A stretch of 64,000 nt of DNA. It comes from Whalleya microplaca (taxonomy: Eukaryota > Ascomycota > Sordariomycetes > Xylariales > Xylariaceae). The stretch lies in the NCBI GenBank assembly GCA_022497155.1, contig MU385734.1, positions 124,001-188,000 on the forward strand, read 5' to 3'. The notes under the pieces are model-generated. The model saw only the letters and a program-made list of their open reading frames with translations. It searched no databases and was not told where the DNA came from. This document shows, in pieces, positions 21,184 to 32,872 of the stretch (the stretch's first letter is position 1; each line of letters begins with the position of its first letter). The translations under genes were made by a program, and so were the position numbers.

Positions 21184-22851
21184 TCATACGGCATCTCTCC
21201 TCGTAACTCGCATTTTCATCTCCGACATTAGAAAAAAGCCGGAATTTATGATGCTGACGGGGTTCTGGGGTGTGACGACGGCGAAGTCAAAGCGTCGCAA
21301 TAACTAGTTTAGTCAGCACAACTCCAAATATTCTGTAGACAATGTATACTCACCTCGACGTATACCTTGTTCAGTTCGATCTGTGCAACAGCACGCCCGA
21401 GACACTTGTACCGCCCTGCTCCCCAGAGCGTCTCGAGAACGCCGCTCATCATCTCGAAAGTCTCCTCATCAGCTTCGAGCCACCGTTCGGGGCGGAACAA
21501 TTCGACGTCGTCGCCCCAGTATTTCTTGGAGCGCATGATACCCAGAACGTTATGGCCGATCTCTGTACCCTCGGGTACGAAGTAGCCGCTGACAATATCG
21601 CCACCTTCGGGAACCCTCTTGAAGAATGTGGCCGTTACGACCGGAAATGCTCGGAGACCCTCCTTTATAACTGCTTGGAGATAGGGCAGTTGTCGAGCCT
21701 CGGAATCCTTGATGGGAGTGCTTATCTTCCCCTTTAGGATAGCCTCGTCAATTTCTGATTTGAGTTTGTCGTACGCGATTGGATTAGAGATGAGGTGCAG
21801 TAATGTCATGCGGATACCGGTAGCAGTCGAGTCCGTACCTGCAATGCTATGATCCTATTAGACTAATATTCGCTCTAAATTAAGGCCTAGACACTTACAC
21901 TTGAAGCATCAGCTCATTAACAGCTTCCTCCTTGGTAACTCCGTGCTCAATGAATGATGCGAGAGCACCCGGGCGCGGGTTTTTGTCCTCGAAACTTTTC
22001 TCAACCGCAGCATGTGCGAGCCTAATGTAAGTGTAAGGATCGGTTGTTTCCATTCTGCGCATCTTATACATACGCCAAATACTTGCCTACGCCGTCCTTG
22101 TCAAGAGGAGACGGATAAATCTTGTTGAAGGGCGGCTTGAAAAAGATCTTGGTCAACCAATGGAAGTTCGCTATGACGATAGCCGTTGAAAAGAAATCTT
22201 CATTCCATTTAATGAAGTTATGGACGTCTTTCCCCTCGTCAAGGCACCCGAAGGCCTCGCCGTAGAAGAGCGCACCCACGCAATCCATGGCGAAGTAGTA
22301 CGAAGCAGCGGTTAGATTTAACGGCCGGTAGTCAGCCGAGGTGGAGATAAACTTCCGCTCTATGAGGTCGACCAGACGTGCGCATTGCTGATCTATACCT
22401 GCCTCCACGTGGATATTGCCCGTGTAGCCCAGGCCTAGCTTCGTCCGGCGCTGGGTATGCTCCTGATCATCAAGCATGGAAAACGAGTTGTCTTGGGTGG
22501 GGATGAATCTGAACGTCTGATAGAATGGGCTTCTGCTGTACGTCGATTTCGGATGTGCCATCCGTCGGATGACGTCGACGTCGGTGGTCATGAGCTGGTT
22601 AGGCCCAATGCGAAAAATATCCCCTATTCAGGTGAGAACGTCGAACACTTCTCGAGAGGGATCAACATACCATACTGGTCTCCGACCTTGCGCAGTTCAA
22701 GATACCAGTTGCCCTTGATTTGTGTCGTCACCTGCCAGAGTTTGGACGAAGAAATCCAGAACGAGCCGGGGATATGTCGAAGGCGGTACCATACCCAAGC
22801 CGTATATGTAATCCAAGCTACCAAAAGGAGCGGAATGAACATTGGGGCCAT
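21184..22851 (-). CDS. Cytochrome P450, pisatin-demethylase-like
   Basis: Five exons on the minus strand (22671-22851, 22074-22623, 21899-22021, 21354-21846, 21184-21303) encode 488 residues. The only in-frame ATG that gives a proper anchor is at 22851 (MAPMFIPLLLVAWITYTAWV). Landmarks are the RLRHIPGS hinge, an I-helix of AGTDSTATGIRMT, the K-helix ExxR in EGLRAF, the FRPERW block, and heme loop WGAGRYKCLG. The Tyr two residues before the cysteine, where most P450s have Arg or His, is common in the pisatin-demethylase-like group. That group oxidises plant or fungal secondary metabolites; the substrate here is unknown. All splice junctions keep phase and no stop is present, so the gene looks functional. 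Confidence 0.9.
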
Positions 22852-25218
22852 TATACAGCCCTTTTGCAGTGGCTCTAGTGAATTATTCACTGGACGCTCG
22901 ACCGCTGTAGATATTGGACAGTTCGAAGGTTAAAGTGGAGTATGGCTCAGACATACAGAAGGTAAAGGCGAGGGCGAGGTGAATGCGGACTATACATGTA
23001 TACAACCTTTGCCTACCTCATGAGAAGCCGATCACCAAGAATGGGGCATCCTCGTTACTCATATGCACCATTCTGTGCATATATATGATCTGGTGGCTAA
23101 TGTAACCGTTCTAACAGACATTGGATAAAAATACTCTTGAAGAACTGCACATGCCTCATGCCCAAGAGAATACAAGGCCGGGATAGGACAAGTGTAGCGA
23201 CAAGCAAGCCCTTCTGACTTACTACTACCCATCCCTTACTGCCATATCGTCCACCAAATCAAACACAAAATTCCTGGCTGCCTCATAATATTCAGAATTT
23301 GCCTTGAGGCGTCCCGCCCCAAGCTAGTCCCTACCGCCGTAGCACATCAGCGTCATTGCTTTTTTTGAGGGTGGCGGAATACCTCTCAATGAGTACGACG
23401 ACGATAAGATACTACGACGTCGCTGTAGAGCCGTTATTTTACGCCACGTTTAGAACCTGGGTAAGGTTTCTTATGTAATTGGCCGGATATATTGGAAGCT
23501 GGATCTGTGCAACGACTTATAAAAGCTTGACTGGGATTGTGTGGCGTTGGGCGATTCCGCAGAGTGACGCAAACTGGAGATTCCGAGAAACTGGTAGCGA
23601 GATTACCGGATCTTCCCCGGGTTCAGGTTCTACTATTCGCAGCCTTATTATTTGTAGACCTTCCCATGCGAACAGAGGAGGTTTATTATGGATCCAGGAA
23701 AACGGCCCGTTTATTTATTCACTCGAAGGGGCGATCCATCGGGGAAGTTCTTTAGGAGGAAATCCTCTGGTGCATTGTATATCGGTTTGACTGAAAGGCA
23801 TGCGGAGCCTTGCGATGTGCACTTTCGATGGTGGGTATACATACAGACATATATGGCTTCAACTAGGTTCCAGGATCTGGAAAGGGGCACTGGCCTAGCC
23901 GCCTGAGGATGTGTTCTGTCGCACTACATAAGGCCGTTCATGATTTGAACGAAGAAGCCTCGTGGTTCGGTATTACGAAGAGTTGTCTCGGCTGTAAGTG
24001 GGAGGAGAACACCTCAGCGGTTGGCATCGTTCAAGAGAGAAAAGCCCTCAAAGGTATTGTAATGGGGCCTCCTATTTCTATCATGACAGTCCGTTCCCCA
24101 TGTGTCTCGCTCATCTGTAATCCTTGTGTTTTCCCATGCATTCAGACCGACATTTGCATCTAGTCTCGTGCTTCAAGCTGCATACCGGAGCGTAAAACCG
24201 TCGCATCGGCGTTGCGGCGATTCACGATAGCATTGTAAATACGATTGGCTTTGAGAAAATGCACGGAGCCGATTACCCGGCCACAGTGTCATTCCGAGCC
24301 CCTTGGACTACTCGACCCGGGTATCAGTCGCATGGGTTAGCTCGCCCCGCAACCGGTTATTGTATTGCAGTTGTAATACGTCGCACCGGCCAGCATTATC
24401 ACTCTGGCGTGTGTGGTTGCGACCGCCTCCATCGTCTTACGCCGAGCAACGGTCGTTGAAAACCGTTTAGGTGCTTACGCAAAGGCCAGCATGAAGAGTA
24501 GCGCCGTGGCGCTGAGCGTTAAATCAGCATAAATGTGCGTACAGCCAGCCATGAACTGGCGGAGGGTAGTCGGCGGCGCTCAGGGGGGCGCGAACTGGAC
24601 GTCACATCCCAACGGTGTCTTGCACGAGGATAACTTGAGTCCCTGCCTAACCCCAGATTGAGGAAGGAGACCGCCCATACTTCAAGCCCTATCCTTGAGT
24701 ATTGGCAGGCATTGGGTGCTAAATGACGCACGCAAGATCAGATCTCCCCGACGCTAGATGCGATTGGCTGTGCTACTTGGTGTCACCGATACCAGATCTC
24801 AAGAATTCCGACAGAATCTCATATAAGATCTAAGGATGGCACAGAGCGGTCAGACATCTTATAGATCCCGCAGCCCCGGACCGCTTCCCATTGGGATGAA
24901 AACAACATCCGACTGCAACTACCCGTTACCGACTCAATACACAATGCAAGATTCATGCAAGACTGGGTGGAAAGAATAGTAATCGGCGGTCACATGATTT
25001 CAAATTCATCCGAGTTAACTAGGAACAGGGTAGCCGAGTTATGGGAGCGGTGTGGACTATGCATGGAGCATAGACCAGCAAGTCTTGGTATCATTAATCT
25101 CGACGGCTGTCCACGAGGTCTCAGGATAGTGTCTCGAAGGTTACTCGGGTGCTATAAAAGAAATTCGAATGTAAAAGACTAGACTGTAAGCTAAGGAAGT
25201 CAATATCTATCGATGGAC
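22852..25218. other. Gene-free stretch between P450 and the retrotransposon
   Basis: The first part is the promoter of the minus-strand P450. The rest has no coding frame with family resemblance and no RNA gene that I can recognise. Base composition is near-even until about 25,190, where the AT-rich element begins. Confidence 0.45.
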
Positions 25219-25223
25219 CTATA
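25219..25223. repeat. Left target-site duplication of the chromovirus (CTATA)
   Basis: The five bases CTATA abut the left LTR. The matching right copy is CTACA at 32868-32872. The single difference is C to T in a CpA context, the preferred RIP change, so the two are best read as a 5-bp duplication altered after insertion. Confidence 0.65.
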
Positions 25224-25529
25224 TGTAACGAAGCTGTTACCACAGGTCTTGATTTGAAATAACAAAAGGCGTGAAAGGTAAAATACTTAGATTAATCGCT
25301 AGCTAGCAAAAAGAGACTATTTAAGGGACGGTAAAATACAGTCCTTTTATATTTAAATAGCTTTTTAGTAAATGGGACTTAATTGCTAAGCCGTTATTTT
25401 TTGGCAACTATTTGGTTATTAAGCTATTATCTCTTGGTAACTATTTAATTGCTAAGCTATTATCTTTTAGCAATTAGAAATTACGTAATAGCTAAATGCG
25501 GGGATATTTAGGAATAAGTAGTTGTAATA
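25224..25529 (-). repeat. 3' LTR of the chromovirus (left end)
   Basis: 306 bases, starting TGTAACG on the plus strand and aligned without gaps to the right LTR. Differences are almost all C/T or G/A transitions, as expected from RIP. It contains three copies of a 33-base unit beginning TAAGC.TTATT (from 25387). Confidence 0.93.
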
Positions 25530-25531
25530 TT

Positions 25532-25545
25532 ATTTTCCTCCTTTT
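25532..25545 (-). other. Polypurine tract of the chromovirus
   Basis: On the minus strand AAAAGGAGGAAAAT sits right before the left LTR. This is where plus-strand DNA priming would start, and it confirms that the element is transcribed from the minus strand of this window. Confidence 0.7.
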
Positions 25546-28500
25546 ATAATTTTTATTTTTAAAAATTTTTAGGTAAGTGATTTCCTTTTTTTTTCCTTTA
25601 TTTTATTTTATTAATAGGGAATATATTAGGCGTTTCGAAATCTATATGTCTTTATTAAAATCAGAAATCGGAATAAATAATTTGTTTATAATATATTTAA
25701 AAGTTTGGGTATCCGGTATTATTATGCCTGCCGTATATTTGATTAAAAATTATATATTATAAATATAAAGGCGTATCGTTTTATTATAAGTATACGTTTT
25801 TATATTATTTATATAAAAGTAGCGGAGAATTTATGGAATTATTATATGATATCGGTTGGGAGAAGGTTTGTTTAAAAAAGGATCGTTATCGGTTATAAAA
25901 AAAAATTTAAAAATTATATAAAAAGTTTTAACATTTTTAGAAAGAGTTTCGAAAAAAGTAAATAATTCGATTTAAATAATAGAAAGAATAATTATTTTTT
26001 TAAATAAAGGCATTATATATATTATCCGAGCGCGAGAATGTTTTAAAATAAAAAGAAAAAGCGTTTTTATTTAAAGGGAAAGCCTAAAATTAGGTCGAAA
26101 GAGGGGCTGCGCCTAAGTCTAGTATTTAAACTATTAAGTTATAGGCGGCTAAACTGCCGGCTAGTTTAAATATTATAAAGTCCTTTAATTAGTTATTAAT
26201 TAACCTTTTGGGCTTTTACGACTAGCCTATATTTGTGGATCTAAAATTATTAATTTCGGGCGATCTAAGTTTTAGCGATAAAATTGCTAAATTAAGTTCT
26301 TTATATTTTTAAGGTTTTTAAAAGGTTTTTAAATGTTTTTCTTATATAGGTAATATTATTATTTAACGAGATATTATATCTGATTTCTAATTTTACGAAA
26401 ATCTAATATAGTTTCGATAAAATAGGTCTTTTAGTTAAAAAGTTTTTAAGTAAATTAAATAAGTATATTTTTAGGGGTTAATTTTAATATAAAGATATAA
26501 AAAACTGGGTAAATCCTTATTTCGGGGAGGTCGAATTAGTAGTTAGTTTCGGAAAGAACTTTAGTAATTTTATATAGTTTTAGCTTTTTAAAGTTTAGTT
26601 TATAACTAGCCTTTTTGGTTTTAATTTAAGGCATATTTAATCCGGAATTCTATTGTTACTTTAAGAAATAAACTTTATTTTTTTATAAGAAAATAGGGCT
26701 CTTTATTTTTTTAGAGTTATAATAATGTAATATACGTTATTAAATAAATTAAAGTCGGCTTTAAAACATAAAGTGTAATATTTTTATTTCTGTAGCTATT
26801 TTTTTTGTTTAAGGAGTTATAGCTATAATAACTGGGGCTTTAGTAAGTAATTTTTTTAATCGGGAGGTATCGGTTTTTTATTTATAAATTATAATATAAA
26901 AAAAAATGGTTATATTTTTATTAACTAAAGTGTTATAAGCTATTTAAGCCAGGGGAAGTAATTTAACCTAATTATTTTATTAATAATTTATATAATTGCG
27001 GAGGTATTATTCTAGTGTCTAATTAAGCCTTTCGGTTTGTCTATTTAATTAGGGATAATAAGCTGTAGAAAACTTAAGTTTAATTTTTGTTTTTTTAAAG
27101 AAACTAGTTCTAAACTTAGAGGTGAATAATTTATTATAGTCGGAGATAATTTTTTGCAGTAATTTATATTTATTAAAAAAGTTTTTAATAAAGGTATAGG
27201 CAAATTATTTTGTAATATAAATTCTTTTATAAAAGAGGAAGTATCTATATTTTATAAGTCGGTTTATAATTATTTATATTCCGTTATATTATATTCTTAT
27301 TACTAAATTAGTAGATAAAGGGAAAAATATAATAAAATCTTATATTATAGTATATTAAATTTAGCCGGAGATTTTAATGGGCTAAAGTAATCTATAAGGT
27401 TTATATCTGTTAGCTTTAGTCTTATTATATATAATATATTTATTAATAGTTTTTTTAACTGTCTGGCGTAACCGGGGGAAATTATAAATAGTCTATAGTT
27501 GTTTTAGGGTTTTAAAGATTTCCTAATATTTATGGAGGGCGTTTTTATAAAAGTATTAGGTAAACTTTTCTTATAGAGTCTTTAAGATATATATTTTTTT
27601 ACGATAGGTTAGTATTTTATTATTATTTAAGTTATAAGTTTTTTTTTTGTATTTATTATAAGCTTAAAAAAATTTGGCTTATAATTATTTATTAAATTTT
27701 TTAAGTATTATATTAATATACTGTTCTAACTTTTCTAGGGGGTTTTCTATTTAAATATTTCTATCTTTCTGCAGGGTAAATATTTAAATGTTTTTTTTAG
27801 GGACTTTAAAATTATAGTTATTTCTTTTGCTAAAGATATTAGCTTAAATGTTTTTTTTTTTTAATATAATAAATTTTAAAATTAAATTTTAAGAGAAACG
27901 TAAGCTATATTTTCTATTTGCGACCGAGCTTTTGCGAGATTATAAATCGGGTAAAATTTTTATAGTCGGAATAAATATTAAATGGTTCTATTAATTCTGA
28001 TAGAAAAGGTTCTTATTCTTTAAGTATAAAGGTAATAGCTATTAATTCTTTATTATAAATAAGGTATTATAGGAGTAGTTTTTATAAGACTTTTAAATAA
28101 TAAGCTATTAGGTATTATTTTCTGTTATTTTTTTGTTATTTAAATACTATTTTTAATACGTTATTAAAAGCGTTTGTTTTTATTCGTTTAGGTTTAATTA
28201 GATTCGGAAATCGGATTATAAGGTTTAAAGTAATTATATCCTTTAATTTTTAAAAGGCTTTTTATACTTTTAGTAAAACTGGGAATTTTTTTTTTAAAAC
28301 TTTTTTTTTATTAGGTTTATAAAGGATGCTGCGATTTTTTTAAAGCTAGTTATTAGTGGTCGGACGTAGTTAGTAAATCCTAAGAATTTGCGTATGTTTG
28401 TAATTATAGCTGTTTTTAATACTAGCTATTCCTTAATTACGGCTAGCTTAAATTTCTAAATCTATATTTCTTTTGGAGAGATAGTAAATCTTAGGAAATC

Positions 28501-31500
28501 CAGTCGTTATATGTGCTAAATGCTTTTTTAGGTATTAATAAGTAGGTTATTTTGCTATAAGGTTTCTAATATTATAGCTATATATTTCTTATATTTTTCT
28601 AAGGTTTTGGAATAAATAAGAATATTATTTAAGTAAATAAATATAAATTAGTTAAGGTATTTTTAGAAAATCGTTATTATTATATTCTGGAAGCTAACTA
28701 GGGTATTATATAATCCCTAGAGTATAACTATATATTTATAATATTTGTATATTATTCGGAAAGCTATTTTTTATTTTTTTCCCTTAGCCATTTGTATTAA
28801 ATAGTAGCCGTTTAGGAGATCGATAGCTATAAATCATTAAATATTATAAATGTTTTTTTTATTATTGTTATAAAAATTAGGGGGTATCTGTTTTTAATTA
28901 TACCGTTATTAAAAGTTCGGTAATCGTAAACTTATTAATATATAGGTTTTTCTTATTTATTTCGTCTTATTTTGCTATCTTTTATTTTTGGGACTATAAT
29001 AATAGGAAATCTTACTAAAGATTCTAAGGGTTTAATATATCCTTTTGCTAGATCTTTTTAGATGTTTCTCTAAAGAGTGTCGGCTTTTTCTGGATTTATA
29101 TAATAGATTTGGTATAGTTTCGGATAATATTCTTTTTTAAAAGGTATGTAATAGTTCTATTAGTTATAGTTAGGTAATTTATTTTTTATTCTTTTTTTAA
29201 ATAAGCTTTTATATTTATAATATTCCTTTAGGATATTACTTAAAGAACCTTTTAATCTTTCTGGTGGTTCTAAAGTATTTTCGATAAATTATATTTGTTT
29301 GGAAAGTGTTGTATCCTATCTAATAGTATTACTTTTCTAGTTAATACGGGGGTTATTTTTAAAAAGCTATAGCATTCCTAAAATAATGTTATATTTGCTA
29401 ATATCTATTATATCGAATATAAGTTTCTCCGTTTTGCCTTTAATAAAAATAATTAAAGAAAGGGTTTTTCGAGTAATACGTTTTTTATTATAAGTCGTTC
29501 GGCTCCTATTTACTGTTTTTAGGATATAAGGTTTTTTTTTAGTTACTTAAAGTATTTGGTATTCTTCTATTATAACGGGGGAAATAAAGTTTCCGTAAAA
29601 CCTTAAATCGACTAAAGCTTGAAAAGTTAGTTCGAAATATCTAACTGTTATTTTTAGTTTTAACTGAGTTTTATAAGAGAGGATGCTTGCTTTAGCTAAG
29701 GTTTTTTCTGATAAGACTTCCTGTTTTATTATCGGGAGCTTTAATAGTTTTTTAGGTAAATTATTTGTTTTTACTAATAAGCCTTCTAAACTAAATAGCG
29801 CTAGCACTAATTTTTTATATAATTTTGCTACTAATTTAGTCCTTTTTTATAGTTGTCGTAGAAAATATAAATAGTTGCGAAATTAATATATAAATATATG
29901 TCGTAATTTTTAAGTAACTCTTAATTCTTATAAATAAAAGTTTTATTATCGGGAGTTAAAAATAGTTAGTATTAGATTTTAGGAATAAGGTATTTTATAT
30001 ATTTTAATTATCGATATAAAATTTATGCTATAGTATTATGGTTTTTATTTTTAATATCGCGCTCGCTTTTATCCGTTTAAATATTAAAGGTAATTCTTTC
30101 TATTACGTTTAAGTACTAATATAAATGTTTAAATTTAAAAGGAATTTATTTAGTTTAGCGGATATCTTTATATTAGCGAATTTCCTAATCTCGATTTTCG
30201 GGGTCTAAACTTTATAATTCTTTTAGTAAATTAATTATAAGGTTTTAAGAACTTTTTCTTTTTTTCTAAATAAGGATAGCGCTAATAAGTATAAAATCTG
30301 TATTGGAGCTGCTAGAATTAAAAGGGGCTTTTTATAAAAAAGTATTTATAAGTTTATTTTTATTTAATTCGGGCTTTATTTTTATTTATAAAAGCTTATA
30401 AAAATTACAAATAATAGGGGCGTAATATATATAATCTTTAGCTTAAGCTTCTTTATTTCTTTCCGATCTTAAGTAAAGGTAGCAGGCTATTAGGTATTTT
30501 AGCTATTTAGGAGTAACGTTATATTAATATAAGTTTTTTTTATCTTCGCTGGAATTTTTTTTCTTTTCTTTTGGCTAATTTTTAAAATCGTTCTTGCTTA
30601 GCCGGTAAATTTTTATTCGGGGCTAATAATTAAAATCGATTTTATTTAATCGATAGGTTTTATAATCGTTTTAGGTATAAAAGGACTAATATATACTTAT
30701 ATAGTCTGGAATATTTTACGAAATTTTTATATTAATTTCGGCAGGATATATAAAATATTCTTAATATTTTTAGTTATAGGTATATTTAAATTTATTAGTT
30801 ACGCGCGCGTTTAATATTTGTGGATGAAAAGGGCAGGCGCGGAATTTTTTTTAGGTATAATAGGCGTAATTACCTATGCTAGGGTAAGCTTTTTTAGAAG
30901 CAGCCGCAATTATATATTTGTATTATAAGGCGGAGTTATTATGTTTAAATTTGTCGTTTAAATTATAGTCGGCCTCCTCTGTTTCCTAGTAAATAGCTTA
31001 TATTTTTTTTTATAGCTAGGGAATACCACTTTTTCGGGGTTAATTTTGATTTTTTTATAGGGACCGATATTTATTTTTATAATATTTTTTTTTTCTATAA
31101 TTAAAATATTTAATATAAGATTTATTTATTTTAAGTCGTATATTTCTAATGGTTATATTAACTTATTATTCCTTTTTTTTATTAGATGTTTTTTTAGAGT
31201 TTAGGGTTAAAGAGTTTTTTTATTTTTTTTCTAAATGTCGTTCATATATTTATTGGTTTATTAGGATAGCTTTTTTAATATAGTTATCGAACTTTTCGGG
31301 TCGTTTTTGCTTATTTAGTTTGTTTTTTATAGGGTTTTTTAATCCTTTATAAAATAAATAGAATAGCAATATTTTTAGTAATTTAATTTTAGTAGTATAT
31401 TATTTAAATTCTATAGCGTATTTTGTTGCTAATTTTTTTTATTTTATATTGTGTATTGCTTTTTCTGTATTATGAGTACTATTAAAATCCCTAAACATTT

Positions 31501-32561
31501 TTTTTAGTCCTTTTTTAAAGTTATTATATTTTTCGAAAAGCTGTTTGCTTATTAAGGAAGCGTTGTTTTTTTTAAAAAGGATATCTTTAGCTTAGGGTTT
31601 ATATTAGGCTAGTGCTTTATTAGTTAGGAATTATTTTATAATATAAATCTTTTTTCGTTCGCTATTTAAAAATCTGTTATAAAAGTCTAGGTAAATTTTA
31701 ACTTAAGTAAAAAAACCTTTTAGTAACTTAAGGTCACTTCCGAATTTAGCTGGGGCTTTAGGCTTATAAATAGGTATGTCGTTTTTATCGGAATTATCGA
31801 AGTTATAGTTACTTAAGTTTAAGGAATCTAGATCTCTAGGTTTTTTTAGTAGTTCTAGTTTTTTCGGGGGATCTGGCTTTTTCGGTTAGCTAGGTCTATT
31901 GGGAAGAAAAGTTAAAGAAATAGCTAACGTGCTGGCTGCTGGTTATTAATTAGAGGCTCTTACTAACTATTGTCCCTATTACTGTTTAGTAGCTACTTTC
32001 TGTTTGTATTATTATTTAGTTGCGATTTATTATTTTTATTTTTATTTTATTATAATCTTTTATTCGATTAGCTATTAGGCTATAAGTTTTTATTTGTATT
32101 ATCGTTAAGCTATTTCGGCTCTTAGTTATTATTTTATAACTTGCTTTTTTAGTTTTAAATCCGGTTTTTTTTATTACTTCCTAAAGCCGGTTTCTTTTTC
32201 GGAACTAGATTTTTTTTATTGTTTCGGGTTAGTTAGTAAGGACCTTTTTAATCTAGGTATAAGTCCTTATTTAGCTTTTATTAATAAAGCCTAAGATCGG
32301 GTTTATAATAGATCTTTATATAGTTCTGGCTGTTTGCTTTTTTGTCCCATTAATTCGTTAATAAGGTTATATATTTTTTTTATTAAAGGGAGATCCTCTA
32401 AAAAAATAGTTTCCTTTTTTTTGTTTAAAGGAATGGAATATTGTCGTTTTATAAGATTTTCTTTACTATTAAAAGCTATAATTATATCTTAGCTTAAGCG
32501 AGTAAGTTGTCTAACTTGTTTATAGTTCTTTTCCTGTCTTCTAATTAAAAAGCGATTAAAA

Positions 32562-32867
32562 TATAACGAAACCGTTATTATAGGTCTTAATTTAAAATAA
32601 TAAAAGGCGTAAAAAATAAAATACTTAGATTAATCGTTAGCTAGCAAAAAGAGACTATTTAAGGGATAGCGAAACATAGTCCTTTTATATCTAAATAGCT
32701 TCCTAATAAATAAGACTTAATTACTAAGCTGTTATTTCTTGGCAACTATTTAGTTACTAAGCTATTATCTCTTGGCAACCATTTAGTTGCCAAGCTATTA
32801 TCTCTTGGCAACCAGAAATTACGTAGTAGCTGAATGCGGGGATATTTAGGAATGGGTGGTTATAACA
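32562..32867 (-). repeat. 5' LTR of the chromovirus (right end)
   Basis: 306 bases, the same length as the left copy. On the minus strand it starts TGTTATAACC. The 33-base unit repeats three times from 32725 (32725-32757, 32758-32790, then a shorter third copy from 32791). This copy keeps more C and G than the left one, so RIP was uneven. Confidence 0.93.
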
Positions 32868-32872
32868 CTACA
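32868..32872. repeat. Right target-site duplication (CTACA)
   Basis: The five bases next to the right LTR match CTATA at 25219-25223 except for one C/T change. Confidence 0.65.

Larger units (their letters stand above)
25224..32867 (-). mobile_element. RIP-mutated Ty3/Gypsy chromovirus, full length, non-coding
   Basis: A 7644-bp LTR element, read on the minus strand. Between two 306-bp LTRs the DNA is extremely AT-rich. CpA and its complement TpG are almost absent, while CpG persists: the mark of CpA-directed RIP. No long frame survives, but relics occur in chromoviral order: protease (LVDLRFYGNFISP, about 29580-29625), reverse transcriptase (DLLNGYYLI near 28801-28830, and YLNN for the catalytic YxDD near 28630), integrase (LFTSKF then TAYYP and NRQTERLN, about 27000-27260), the integrase tail near 26480-26600, and a chromodomain-like stretch (about 26300-26416). 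A polypurine tract lies beside the left LTR. The gag region would lie at about 30.5-32.5 kb but is unreadable. The element cannot encode proteins. Confidence 0.93.

Noticed and set aside
25577..25762. Short open frames in the AT-rich region
   Set aside because: They are chance frames in RIP-mutated retrotransposon DNA, on the strand opposite to the element's genes.
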